This document shows, piece after piece, positions 51,006-59,427 of a DNA stretch of 64,000 nucleotides; positions within the stretch are counted from its first letter, which is position 1; the number at the start of each line of letters is the position of its first letter. The notes below the pieces were generated by a model, which had not been told where the DNA came from, searched no databases, and saw only the letters and a list, made by a program, of their open reading frames with translations. The stretch comes from Clostridia bacterium. GTDB lineage: Bacteria; Bacillota; Clostridia; Christensenellales; CAG-1252. The position numbers were made by a program, and so were the translations under genes. The DNA lies in NCBI GenBank assembly GCA_017444385.1, contig JAFSWQ010000014.1, positions 124,001 to 188,000 on the forward strand, in the 5' to 3' direction.

Positions 51006-51423
51006 ACACTATTACGATATTCTCGTCTGCTACGTTTATATGACTGCGAATAACGTCTTTTACGGTCGAATGGTCGCAAGTCGAACGAAGTATAACAGTC
51101 ACCATGCCGCTATCAACGGTCACCTCGGCTTCCACACCCTCTTCCGCTAACGCCCTCGCTATTATATTCGAGTAGTATTCGTTTTTATTCCTCTCTATTT
51201 GCGACAAATAGTTTTCGTCGACCGAAACGCTCAAAGCGTCCGATGCCCTTTGAAACACGTCGGTTTGACCGTTCACCAAAGCGTTGAGCGGCGTCAATAC
51301 GGTAAAGGTCAAGACTATCGAAAACACGCCTTTGACGAATTTGTTTATTTGCCCGTTGGGTAACAATACGTCGGCAAGAACGGACAATAACACCACGCCG
51401 ACGATTTGCAAAACGTACGTCAT
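50998..51423 (-). CDS. spoIIIAF: Stage III sporulation protein AF
   Basis: A 141-residue protein with two N-terminal helices (VLQIVGVVLLSVLADVLLP and KFVKGVFSIVLTFTVLTPL) and a C-terminal ring-building-like domain. ATG 51423 overlaps the spoIIIAE stop as ATGA; the longer frame reads into spoIIIAE and is not supported. Confidence 0.9.
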   Translation of the reverse strand: MTYVLQIVGVVLLSVLADVLLPNGQINKFVKGVFSIVLTFTVLTPLNALVNGQTDVFQRASDALSVSVDENYLSQIERNKNEYYSNIIARALAEEGVEAEVTVDSGMVTVILRSTCDHSTVKDVIRSHINVADENIVIVYG

Positions 51424-52580
51424 ACGACGAGATTTAACGTCAAAATCACCAACATCAAAGTAGCGATAAAGACGAACCCCACGCCAAGCGTCGCGCCGAC
51501 GAGAGCGCGGGTACACTCGGATATACCGTTCACGAAAGAGGACATTCGCTTATCGGTTATCGGTTCTATAAGTCCCGCCGTAAACTTAAAACCTATCGTC
51601 AATGCGATGAGTTTGAAAACCGGCGTCAAAGTGACTGCGAGAACGGCGAGTATTCCCGTTATTCCCAAAGCGTTTTTTATGAGCGTTAAACTTGCCGCGA
51701 CGAGATCGAACCCCTGCGATATATACCCGCCCAAAATGGGAACGTAGTTGCTTACGAGGTACTTTGCCGCCCTTACGCTAACGCCGTCGCTTATACCGCC
51801 TACTATTCCCGCAATAGTAAGATAGGTCACGAAACCGCCGAAAGTAAAACTCAAAACCACTTTTGCGACGTAGCGCGTGGTAGATAAAAGTTTATCGAGT
51901 TTGACGTTCGAAGAGAGATTACCCGCAACGCAAAGCACAACCGAGACGATAAACAAGGGTATTACTATCGCTGATACTACGTTTATCACGGCGGCGCACA
52001 TAACGGCTATTTGCGGCTTGAACACCGCCGCGGTAGAATTGCCGCCCAACGCTGTCATCAACGTAAGTAAAACGGGGAAAAGCCCGTTCACCAAATTCGT
52101 TAACGAGTTAACGACGTTTTTAACCTCGCCGACGGTTTTTACGAGTAACGTCATAACTATTCCCACTACGGCGGCAAAACAAACGAAGTAAACGATATCC
52201 ACGGTTTGTTTGTTTTGAAAATTTTGAGTCAACCCCAAAACCAAACTCAAAAGCACCGCTATTAGAATTATACTCGTGAAAAAAGGCGCCGCCCCGACTA
52301 TGCCTTTTATAATATAGGAAAAGCATTTTTCCACTACGTTTTCGACCGATACGTCGACGTTACCTTTCGTCAATTCCTTAACGAATTGCTTTACGCCCAT
52401 TCCACCGAAGAATTCGCTGTCGAGATCGTTGACAAAGCTCTCGAAATCCCCGAGATCCATTTCCTCTATCTCTCTATCCACTTCGTCTTCAAGGCTTACG
52501 TCTTCCGCAAAGCATACCGAAACCGAAGACGTAAAAGCGAGAATTAAAAACAATATGAACCACGCCGCCCGTCTTTTCAT
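51420..52580 (-). CDS. spoIIIAE: Stage III sporulation protein AE
   Basis: A polytopic membrane component of the feeding-tube complex, 386 residues. A cleavable-looking signal (residues 1-25, ends SVCFAED), an acidic extracellular segment, and about eight helices starting near 88. NYVPILGGYISQGFDLVAASLTLIKNALG is a conserved SpoIIIAE signature. It overlaps spoIIIAD by 4 bases. Confidence 0.94.
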   Translation of the reverse strand: MKRRAAWFILFLILAFTSSVSVCFAEDVSLEDEVDREIEEMDLGDFESFVNDLDSEFFGGMGVKQFVKELTKGNVDVSVENVVEKCFSYIIKGIVGAAPFFTSIILIAVLLSLVLGLTQNFQNKQTVDIVYFVCFAAVVGIVMTLLVKTVGEVKNVVNSLTNLVNGLFPVLLTLMTALGGNSTAAVFKPQIAVMCAAVINVVSAIVIPLFIVSVVLCVAGNLSSNVKLDKLLSTTRYVAKVVLSFTFGGFVTYLTIAGIVGGISDGVSVRAAKYLVSNYVPILGGYISQGFDLVAASLTLIKNALGITGILAVLAVTLTPVFKLIALTIGFKFTAGLIEPITDKRMSSFVNGISECTRALVGATLGVGFVFIATLMLVILTLNLVV

Positions 52581-52960
52581 AATAAACGCGTAATGGAGTC
52601 GACCAAGGCGTTTACGATGGGCAACGCCATAAGAAAAATGGATATTTTACCTGCCAACTGTATCTTATTTGCAGTGGAACGCGAGCCTTGATCTTCGCAG
52701 ATAGCGGAAGCGTACTCGGTGACGTAGCCTATCCCTATTATCTTCAACACGCCGCCGAAGAGTTTTTGATCGACGCCTGTTTTTTCGACGAGCGCGTCGA
52801 AAGCGGCTATCGCGCCGCTCATAGAGGATATTATCATAACCAAGACTATCGCGCCGCCCGCTATAGTTACGATGGGCACGAATTCGGGGTTGTCCTTTTT
52901 CAAAACGCCCGAGAGTATCACAGCCAATACGCCTATCCCCGCGACCTTGAATATTTCCAT
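52577..52960 (-). CDS. spoIIIAD: Stage III sporulation protein AD
   Basis: A 127-residue membrane protein with three or four helices. ILSGVLKKDNPEFVPIVTIAGG and IGYVTEYASAICEDQGSRSTANKIQLAGKISIFLMALP are family signatures. Related to the SpoIIIAC protein encoded just upstream. Confidence 0.94.
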   Translation of the reverse strand: MEIFKVAGIGVLAVILSGVLKKDNPEFVPIVTIAGGAIVLVMIISSMSGAIAAFDALVEKTGVDQKLFGGVLKIIGIGYVTEYASAICEDQGSRSTANKIQLAGKISIFLMALPIVNALVDSITRLL

Positions 52961-52962
52961 AA

Positions 52963-53166
52963 CTAATACAACTGAAACACCGATTTAACGTTGTCGAATA
53001 GCCCCGCTATCATATCGAGAACGAGGGTAAGACCTATCACTAAAGCCGCCAAAGTGACAATGGTCGCAATCTCGTCCTTATCGCTCTTTTTCAGCACTAT
53101 ATTCACCATAGAAGCGAGTATTCCCAACCCCGCCAATTTAAACAAAACGCCGATATCCATATTCAA
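52963..53166 (-). CDS. spoIIIAC: Stage III sporulation protein AC
   Basis: A 67-residue protein with two helices (LFKLAGLGILASMVNIVLKKSDKDEIATIVTLAALVIGLTLVL). Length and the KKSDKDEIATI turn between helices match SpoIIIAC. It overlaps spoIIIAB by 4 bases. Confidence 0.93.
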   Translation of the reverse strand: MNMDIGVLFKLAGLGILASMVNIVLKKSDKDEIATIVTLAALVIGLTLVLDMIAGLFDNVKSVFQLY

Positions 53167-53597
53167 ATCACCATTATCACCAATGAAACCCCGACAAGCA
53201 AAGAGAGTTTTTCCGCAAGCGTCCCCTTCTTCTCAAACGATTCTTTTGCTTCCTCTACTTTGCTTTTCGCCCGTAAGAGCTCTTCGTCCAACCCTCTTAA
53301 CGTGTTTTGATAATCCTTTTTGCCGAACGACGCTAAAAACGAGGAGATCTTTTCCCCTTCCTTGCCGAGATAAGAGGGGTTCTTGTTTTCGAACGTCCCG
53401 CTTATAAACTTAGGTTCAAACCCCTCTTTTATCTCTTTTACGCTTGCTCTCGAGGTAGTTATACGCGTTTTTGCATAGTCGAGAAATTCATAGTATTCCC
53501 CGTAATACGCGAGTTCTTTTTTGTATTTTTTCTTTATCGAAAAGCCTACGAATACCGAGGCGGTAAATAAGCTTGCGCCCAAAAACGCTTTAAGCAT
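53163..53597 (-). CDS. spoIIIAB: Stage III sporulation protein AB
   Basis: A 144-residue protein with a membrane helix at each end and a helical central region (KSKVEEAKESFEKKGTLAEKLSLLVGVSLVIMVI). The end pattern is that of SpoIIIAB, which is normally about 170 residues. It overlaps spoIIIAA by 8 bases. Confidence 0.88.
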   Translation of the reverse strand: MLKAFLGASLFTASVFVGFSIKKKYKKELAYYGEYYEFLDYAKTRITTSRASVKEIKEGFEPKFISGTFENKNPSYLGKEGEKISSFLASFGKKDYQNTLRGLDEELLRAKSKVEEAKESFEKKGTLAEKLSLLVGVSLVIMVI

Positions 53598-54366
53598 ACC
53601 TTATCTCCAACACCTTTCCGATCGGATCTCGGGATAAAAACACGTAAGCGTCGAACACTTTAAGGTCTTCGGGTATATCGTCCAAAGAACCGACGTGGAA
53701 GGAAGCGAAAACCTTTACGCCCGATCGAATTATCTTTTTGATCACTGCAAATTCCTCGTCCGACAATTCGTCCGTGACTATTATCTCGGGGGAAAGCGCG
53801 CGTATCGCGTTGATATAAGCTATCCTTTTGTCAAAACCCTCTATCACGTCCGCGCACCCTACGTCTAAAGAGCCCGAACAAGATATCTCTTTTCTTTCGT
53901 CCAATATTACCACGCGTTTACCGGCGTTAGCCGCCCGCCTCGCCAAATCGCGCAAAAACGTGGTTTTCCCCGAAAAGACGGGCGCGGCGACGAGTACGTT
54001 TTTATATATCGAAGAAAGAGGCAACGAGCAGTCTATCACCTGACGTGGTATGCGAACTACCGCCGAGGTTATCTTTTTTATGACGGTGGGCGAATAGCCG
54101 TCCGAGACGTATTCCCCCGCAAGTCCTATCCTTACGCCGCGATAGGATATATATCCCTCTTTCATTTTATCGCCTACCGTATAAATCGAACCCTCGGTCG
54201 CTCGGGATAGGAACTCTTCCATCATCTCGTCGGTAACAATCAATCCGCTTTTCACTCGTCCCGCGTCGGTATAATACAGCAAAGGGAAACCCGACTTCAA
54301 TCTTACTTCGAGTATCCGCTTGTCCTTCAATTCGTCGTAAATAACTTGTCCGAAAAGATCTTTCAT
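53590..54366 (-). CDS. spoIIIAA: Stage III sporulation protein AA, ATPase
   Basis: The ATPase of the spoIIIA channel, related to secretion ATPases. The 258-residue protein has the RILEVRLKSGFPLLYY opening, a Walker A of the form PVFSGKTT near residue 130 whose first glycine is Ala (AAPVFSGK), VVILDERKEISC near 152, and TDELSDEEFAVIKKIIRSGVKVFASFH. ATG 54366 has no Shine-Dalgarno site. A sigma-E-like promoter ends 5 bases before it. Heads the eight-gene operon. Confidence 0.93.
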   Translation of the reverse strand: MKDLFGQVIYDELKDKRILEVRLKSGFPLLYYTDAGRVKSGLIVTDEMMEEFLSRATEGSIYTVGDKMKEGYISYRGVRIGLAGEYVSDGYSPTVIKKITSAVVRIPRQVIDCSLPLSSIYKNVLVAAPVFSGKTTFLRDLARRAANAGKRVVILDERKEISCSGSLDVGCADVIEGFDKRIAYINAIRALSPEIIVTDELSDEEFAVIKKIIRSGVKVFASFHVGSLDDIPEDLKVFDAYVFLSRDPIGKVLEIRYA

Positions 54367-54371
54367 AAAAT

Positions 54372-54400
54372 AGGTTATGCGCGACGCTTCTAAATAGAAC
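54372..54400 (-). promoter_or_regulatory. Candidate sigma-E promoter of the spoIIIA operon
   Basis: Minus-strand GTTCTATT (54393-54400), 13 bases, CATAACCT (54372-54379), resembling the mother-cell sigma-E boxes (about 6 of 8 bases at each). The -10 box ends 5 bases before the spoIIIAA ATG, so the messenger would start at the start codon. Confidence 0.5.
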
Positions 54401-54480
54401 GAAGAAAAGAAGTCGAGAATCGCTTTCGCCCAAACTTTCGGCGTATATCTGCCTCGCCGACTCTAAAAGATTATTCGCAT

Positions 54481-54508
54481 AAAAAAATTTCGGCAATTAA
54501 TATTACCG
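54481..54508 (-). terminator. Rho-independent terminator after the TPR-like gene
   Basis: A 7-bp stem with one G-T pair (54491-54497 with 54502-54508) leads on the minus strand into AAATTTTTTT (54481-54490). A second short hairpin with a GCAA loop lies at 54520-54533. It separates the TPR-like gene from the spoIIIA operon. Confidence 0.75.
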
Positions 54509-54655
54509 CTCAATTACTTTCGGCTTGCGCCGAGTTATGTTTCGCACGCATAGTTTAGAAAAAAAACTATAAGTATAGATAATCTAAAAAATAAAAATAT
54601 TCTCTTTATAAAAAAACTGGCTTTATATAAAAACGCTTATCGTGTATCAAAACGT

Positions 54656-56341
54656 TTACTTTTGCTCGTCTATAAGCGATAAATAATATCTATGAAGTTC
54701 ATCGAGTTTTTCGTAGTCGAGGTCGGCGCTTGTGAATAAAAACTCGGTTCGCTTGATCTTCATTCGCTTTGCGGCGTCGATAAGCAAAATACCCGCGAGA
54801 TTGTCGCAAACGAGATCGTTTTTATGGTAACTCATAAAGTTATCGTTGGCAATCGTCATGGTTTTATTGAGGCTGTTCTCGAATCCGCTTACCCCAGTCA
54901 TTGCAAAATGCTCGAAAAGTTGTTCGTAAGTATCTTCGAGAATGGGCGGGAAATAATCGTAATCTTTTGGGGGCGTCAATTTGATATCCACCAAATAGCC
55001 GTTATTGAGCATAGTGACTTTTTTTAGTTTTACCGACCTCAACAACGTCAACAGGACGTAACCCCTCATTTCGAAGGATAAGCTGAATCGAAGCAGAAGA
55101 GAGGCTAAATAATCGTAACTTTCTTTTGACTCGACGTCCGCTATTTTCAAAATAAGATCGTCTACTTGAGAAGGGCTTTCCGCTTCGCACAAAACGAAAG
55201 AAACGGCTTTGAGGTAATCTTCGTTAGACAAGTTTTCTTTGCTCACGTTTTTAAGAAGTTTAGCCGTCATACGCTTGTGCAACTCAAGAGGAATACGTTG
55301 AAAACGTAATAGCATTTCTTTGGGTAATCGCACCGATTTCAAATAATCGAGAGGGAAAAAGGTGGGGATAAGAGAGTTTATCTTTTCAAGGGTTTTATTA
55401 GCGCCGTCTTTATTGCCGTTATTCCATTGCGACATAAACAACAACCAAAGATTATATCGCTTTTTTGGATCTTTAGAGACTAACTTTTCGGCAAAGAACG
55501 TTGCTCTTTCCTTTTCGCCCAAAGCGAAACAAGCAAAGACGGCTTCCACTAATATTTTAGCTTGATCTATCTCTACGTTGTGTAAAAACTTCGAAACGCC
55601 TTCTTTATATTCTTCCCCGCACGCCGCAAGCGCGATATTCGCGCCCAAATGATCGGGCTCGACCGCCAAAACGCGTTTGAAATATTCCGCCGCCCTTTCG
55701 GCGTCGCCGTACTCGCGCAAGCACAACTTACCCGCGTAAAAAGTGGTGTCGACGTAATACTCCGCGCCCGCGTACATACTGTCAATAAGGCGTAGTTCCT
55801 GCTCGTAATCTTCCTCGCCTTCCAAAAGCCTTATACGATCGAGAACGCTCTCGTTATAATCGTCCCTCTCTTCCGAGGCGGTGGAAAAATACACTTCGTC
55901 GTCTTCTTTTTCTTCTAAATCTCTACGCCTTCTTTCAAATTCGTCGCCGATTTCTTTGAAAGTCCTCGCCCAACTCGCGCTGCCCAAAGGATCCATATCG
56001 TCGCGGAACGAATACATCGAATGAACTCTCAAGAGTAGAGAAACGTCGAATAAGTGCAATCCGTCAAGCGCGGAACACATTATCTCTATCATCTCGCCGT
56101 ATCTCGGATCCGAAACCGCAAATAATTTACTCGCGGTTATCTCGTAGCATACATCCATACAGGCGTCGAATTGATCGAGTTCGAGGTATATTTTAGCAAG
56201 AGTTAAAAGCGTATCGCCGTTACGCGAATAAGATAAAGCTTGGAGCGCGTTTTCCATCGCCCCAAAGTAATCCCTTTTCTTATATTTCGCCTCGGCGGAC
56301 TTCAGCCACCCGACGTATCCATCTGTCAAGTCGAGAACCAT
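54656..56341 (-). CDS. TPR-like repeat protein, unknown function
   Basis: A 561-residue cytosolic protein. The first 70 residues and the region at 190-290 are helix-turn-helix repeats typical of tetratricopeptide repeats (YKKRDYFGAMENALQALSYSRNGDTLLTLAKIYLELDQ; YGDAERAAEYFKRVLAVEPDHLGANIALA). The C-terminal 250 residues are also all-helical and not recognised. TPR domains bind protein partners, but the partner is unknown. It follows hslO by 48 bases on the same strand and probably shares its messenger. Confidence 0.8.
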   Translation of the reverse strand: MVLDLTDGYVGWLKSAEAKYKKRDYFGAMENALQALSYSRNGDTLLTLAKIYLELDQFDACMDVCYEITASKLFAVSDPRYGEMIEIMCSALDGLHLFDVSLLLRVHSMYSFRDDMDPLGSASWARTFKEIGDEFERRRRDLEEKEDDEVYFSTASEERDDYNESVLDRIRLLEGEEDYEQELRLIDSMYAGAEYYVDTTFYAGKLCLREYGDAERAAEYFKRVLAVEPDHLGANIALAACGEEYKEGVSKFLHNVEIDQAKILVEAVFACFALGEKERATFFAEKLVSKDPKKRYNLWLLFMSQWNNGNKDGANKTLEKINSLIPTFFPLDYLKSVRLPKEMLLRFQRIPLELHKRMTAKLLKNVSKENLSNEDYLKAVSFVLCEAESPSQVDDLILKIADVESKESYDYLASLLLRFSLSFEMRGYVLLTLLRSVKLKKVTMLNNGYLVDIKLTPPKDYDYFPPILEDTYEQLFEHFAMTGVSGFENSLNKTMTIANDNFMSYHKNDLVCDNLAGILLIDAAKRMKIKRTEFLFTSADLDYEKLDELHRYYLSLIDEQK

Positions 56342-56389
56342 ACTTCCTAATATGTATTGACGTTTAGCCTTCGTTATACCGCTAAAAGA

Positions 56390-57277
56390 TTATTTCTTAT
56401 TTAACTTGTCGTATCTTTGCCAAATATCGACGACTTCTTCTTTACTGAAATTATAAACCTTGCCGCAAAAATGGCATTTTATCTCTATCGAGCCTCTTTC
56501 CATAAGGATATTGACGCACTCGCCGCGACCTATCGCTCTCACCACGCCTTCCATATACAAAGGCGAACAGATACATTGATAAACCGGCGTCACGGGATCG
56601 AAATACTTGATTTCGAAATGCCCGAAGTAGTCGTCTATCAATTTGTGGGGATCGCGAGCGGCGACGAGCTTATCCATTATACCGAAATTCATAGAGATAT
56701 CTTCGAGAATGACGAGCACTTCTTCGGGGCAACCGGGCAAAGGTTGTATTATGATACCGCCCGCCGACGTACAATCGCCGTTTTCGTCAAGGTTGACCGC
56801 CATGGCGAGAGCGGTAGGCACGCCTTCGCTTTTCGTGAAATACCAAGCGAAATCCTCGTCGACGTTGCCGTTGACAACTTCGCTCTTACCCGTATAGCAT
56901 TCTTTAAGCCCCAAATCTTTGATAACGTTTATAGTACCGCTACCGAAAGCTTCGCGTAGATTTTCTTTACCGCTGCCGAGTTTTTCAAGTTGAAAATCGG
57001 GATTTTCGAGATATCCTCTCACCTGTAACTTGCTGTTACCCGCGACTACCAAGTTTTGAATTGGACCGTCGCAAGTTATGCTGATAGAAAATCTATCCCC
57101 ATCGTTTTTCAACGTGGAAGACATATACGCGCCTATCGACAAAACCTTACCCAAAGCGACGGTCGCAACGGGCGAAGTTTTATGTAATTCACGAGCTTTT
57201 TGAACGAGTTCCGTAGTATCGAAAGCGGTGACTTCCGCCAATCCGCCGAAAACGATAGATTTGCAAATTTTATCCAT
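56390..57277 (-). CDS. hslO: Hsp33 redox-regulated chaperone
   Basis: A holdase activated by oxidation of its zinc site. The four cysteines are in the standard pattern (CICSPLY near residue 235, CHFC near 267). The N-terminal domain includes GPIQNLVVAGNSKLQVRGYLENP. 295 residues, normal. An AGAGG site precedes ATG 57277. The gene lies 93 bases after a methyltransferase gene on the same strand. Confidence 0.95.
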   Translation of the reverse strand: MDKICKSIVFGGLAEVTAFDTTELVQKARELHKTSPVATVALGKVLSIGAYMSSTLKNDGDRFSISITCDGPIQNLVVAGNSKLQVRGYLENPDFQLEKLGSGKENLREAFGSGTINVIKDLGLKECYTGKSEVVNGNVDEDFAWYFTKSEGVPTALAMAVNLDENGDCTSAGGIIIQPLPGCPEEVLVILEDISMNFGIMDKLVAARDPHKLIDDYFGHFEIKYFDPVTPVYQCICSPLYMEGVVRAIGRGECVNILMERGSIEIKCHFCGKVYNFSKEEVVDIWQRYDKLNKK

Positions 57278-57370
57278 AATGACCTCTTTGAAGAAACGCT
57301 CACAAAACGACGTTCCTCGTCAATAGTATTTTTAACGGGACGGAAAGGGGAAAACCCGACCTTGATCGCG

Positions 57371-58102
57371 TCAACCGAGATTCTTCTTCAATATATACAA
57401 CAACCTCTTACTCGTGGAAACGTTCGCGCCGAAAGTGTCTATATCGATAATTATCTCAACCGAGAGATCGTAACAAGAAGCGAGAACTTTTATTTCATCT
57501 ATGGAATGAGCGTATTGTTTATGCTCTTCCTCTCTTCTTATATAAGTGCCGTCGGCGGTCTTCTCAAAAAAGGTGAGTTCCATTTTTACCGAACCTTCCT
57601 TTTCGCGATAAGAATTACGCCAAAAATATACGAGATCCTCGCCCTCTTCGTAAAAAAGGTTGTTGCCGAGTTTGTGTTTTAATTTATAAGGAGTGGAAAC
57701 GTCGAATACGAATTTACCACCCGCAACGAGAGCTTTAGAGATACGCGAGAAGAATTCGTTAAGATCGCACGACCTCAAATAATTCAAGCCGTCCGACGTC
57801 GCGGTGATTAAGTCGTAAGGCTTGGCGAAAGAAAACTTCAACGCGTTTTCCTTTTTGAAAACTATATCGAGCCCTTTCTCTCTCGCCTTTTCCATCGCTA
57901 CGTTCAGCATAGCCTGAGATTTATCCGAGCCTTGCGCGTCGAACCCCCTCTCGGCAAGACGGAAGGTAAAATTACCCGTCCCGCAAAAGAGATCCAAGGC
58001 TTTTTTACCCGCGGACGCGCCTCGGCAGATATCGGCTACCGCGTCGTAAGGATATTCTATCAACGTATTGTAATAGGACGCTAACGCCTCGTAGGCTTCC
58101 AT
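57371..58102 (-). CDS. Class I SAM-dependent methyltransferase
   Basis: A 243-residue Rossmann-fold methyltransferase with motif I ALDLFCGTGNFTFRLAERG near residue 34, motif II region GSDKSQAMLNVAMEKA, and motif III/IV ATSDGLNYL. The target cannot be inferred. Its start shares an A with the stop of the upstream membrane protein gene (TAATG), so translation is coupled. Confidence 0.9.
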   Translation of the reverse strand: MEAYEALASYYNTLIEYPYDAVADICRGASAGKKALDLFCGTGNFTFRLAERGFDAQGSDKSQAMLNVAMEKAREKGLDIVFKKENALKFSFAKPYDLITATSDGLNYLRSCDLNEFFSRISKALVAGGKFVFDVSTPYKLKHKLGNNLFYEEGEDLVYFWRNSYREKEGSVKMELTFFEKTADGTYIRREEEHKQYAHSIDEIKVLASCYDLSVEIIIDIDTFGANVSTSKRLLYILKKNLG

Positions 58103-59208
58103 TATTTCTTCTTGTTATTGCCGTTGTTTTTAGAATTGTCGTTCTTACGCTTGTAAGACGAATTGTAGGTGTTTTGATTTTTGGGCGTTCTCGTAGCCGC
58201 GCGATTTTTAGGCTCGGCGTTTTGAACGGGAGCGGTCTTGCCCTTACCTTCCGCCGCGTTTTTAGCCTCTTTTTTCGCCTGTAATTTCTTCACGATATCA
58301 GGTCTTCTATTGCCGTCGGCGTCCACTTGGGGAACGATGAAGGAATCGAACAAATATTGACCGTAGGTCGTCCACATAGTAGCGAAGAACATAAAGCCCA
58401 TCATCAGCAAGAGACCGCCTATGATAATAGCCATAACGTCGCTTATCGCAACGAGAGCGACTATACCCGCGGATATAATAGCGATAATAAGATTAGGTAT
58501 GGGCATTATCGCTAAAAACTTAAACGCGTTACCCAACGCTTCGCCGAACGTAAAGTCGTAGCAAGCAAAAGTGGGCAATAAAACGATAAGTACGCAAACT
58601 TCGAGAAGAATGACTAATAGGCAAAGAATAAACACTATCCAGCTACCTGCGTTAGCCCCCGTAGTCGCCAATAATTCGAGATGCCAACCCATTCCGTATA
58701 TAACGCCTGCGGATATCGCGGAAACTACGAGCCCGGTTATCAAGAAAGGCTTCCATAATCTTTTAATGCCTCTGAAAAAGGATTTGGTTTTGACGGTCTC
58801 GCCCCACATAAGACCTCTCGCGCAGTGGAACAATCCCGAAAGACCCGCGAATGCGATAAATATCGAGCCTATCAAAGCGGGGAAAAGTATTATTCTGTAA
58901 TCGTAGTACAGTTGAGCGAGCGAATCGTTAAGGTTATCCGCGACGCCGGGGAAACCGATACCGATGTTTGCGATGAAACTCTTACCCGTGAAAACGAGTT
59001 TTTTGAGAAGAATGGGAAGTCCGAACGCGCTGAACAACAAAGGCAGGGCGAAGATAGCGGCATACAATAAACTGAATTTAAGCATATCTTTCATCTTGCC
59101 CGTAAAGGTACGGAAGAAATAAGAGATATGGCCGCCGGTCTCAACGGGCGCCACGGTACGTTTGTCCTTACCAACTTTAAGTTTTAGAATAATATCGGCT
59201 CTCGACAT
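58102..59208 (-). CDS. Integral membrane protein with basic, Asn/Lys-rich tail
   Basis: Not firmly recognised. A 368-residue protein with about six membrane helices between residues 40 and 285, and a pattern (YFFRTFTGKMKDMLKFSLLYA; FFRGIKRLWKPFLITGL) that resembles the DUF624/YesL type of membrane proteins. The last 75 residues are hydrophilic, basic and low in complexity, ending in NNGNNKKK. It has its own promoter and a hairpin with a GTGA loop just before the ribosome site (59219-59232). It is first in an operon with the methyltransferase, hslO and the TPR-like gene. Confidence 0.78.
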   Translation of the reverse strand: MSRADIILKLKVGKDKRTVAPVETGGHISYFFRTFTGKMKDMLKFSLLYAAIFALPLLFSAFGLPILLKKLVFTGKSFIANIGIGFPGVADNLNDSLAQLYYDYRIILFPALIGSIFIAFAGLSGLFHCARGLMWGETVKTKSFFRGIKRLWKPFLITGLVVSAISAGVIYGMGWHLELLATTGANAGSWIVFILCLLVILLEVCVLIVLLPTFACYDFTFGEALGNAFKFLAIMPIPNLIIAIISAGIVALVAISDVMAIIIGGLLLMMGFMFFATMWTTYGQYLFDSFIVPQVDADGNRRPDIVKKLQAKKEAKNAAEGKGKTAPVQNAEPKNRAATRTPKNQNTYNSSYKRKNDNSKNNGNNKKK

Positions 59209-59218
59209 AGTTGCTCCT

Positions 59219-59232
59219 TTCGCTCACGCGAA
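59219..59232 (-). promoter_or_regulatory. GNRA-type hairpin just before the ribosome site
   Basis: Five perfect base pairs (TTCGC with GCGAA) enclose a GTGA loop, ending next to the AAGGAG ribosome site. Could modulate translation of the 59208 membrane gene. Confidence 0.4.
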
Positions 59233-59248
59233 TAATTTTTATTTATAT

Positions 59249-59277
59249 ATAATAACTCATTTAAAAAATTTAATCAA
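59249..59277 (-). promoter_or_regulatory. sigma-A promoter of the membrane-protein/methyltransferase/hslO operon
   Basis: Minus-strand TTGATT (59272-59277), 17 bases, TATTAT (59249-59254), about 40 bases upstream of ATG 59208. Confidence 0.7.
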
Positions 59278-59355
59278 CTTATTTTTACGCATTACGCGTA
59301 TAACCTCGAATGAATTTGGAAAAAGCAAAAAAATTCAATTTTTTCGACGAAATTT

Positions 59356-59385
59356 TTGACACGGGACGGCGTTTGGTGATATTGT
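59356..59385 (+). promoter_or_regulatory. sigma-A promoter of asd
   Basis: TTGACA (59356-59361), 18 bases, TATTGT (59380-59385). A GGAG ribosome site lies at 59418-59421 before the ATG at 59428. Confidence 0.7.
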
Positions 59386-59427
59386 AAATATAGGCTCGAC
59401 CTAAAATTCAACTATTTGGAGTAAAAA

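Noticed and set aside
51424..51516. N-terminal extension of SpoIIIAF
   Set aside because: It reads through the end of spoIIIAE in another frame; ATG 51423 overlaps the stop as ATGA.
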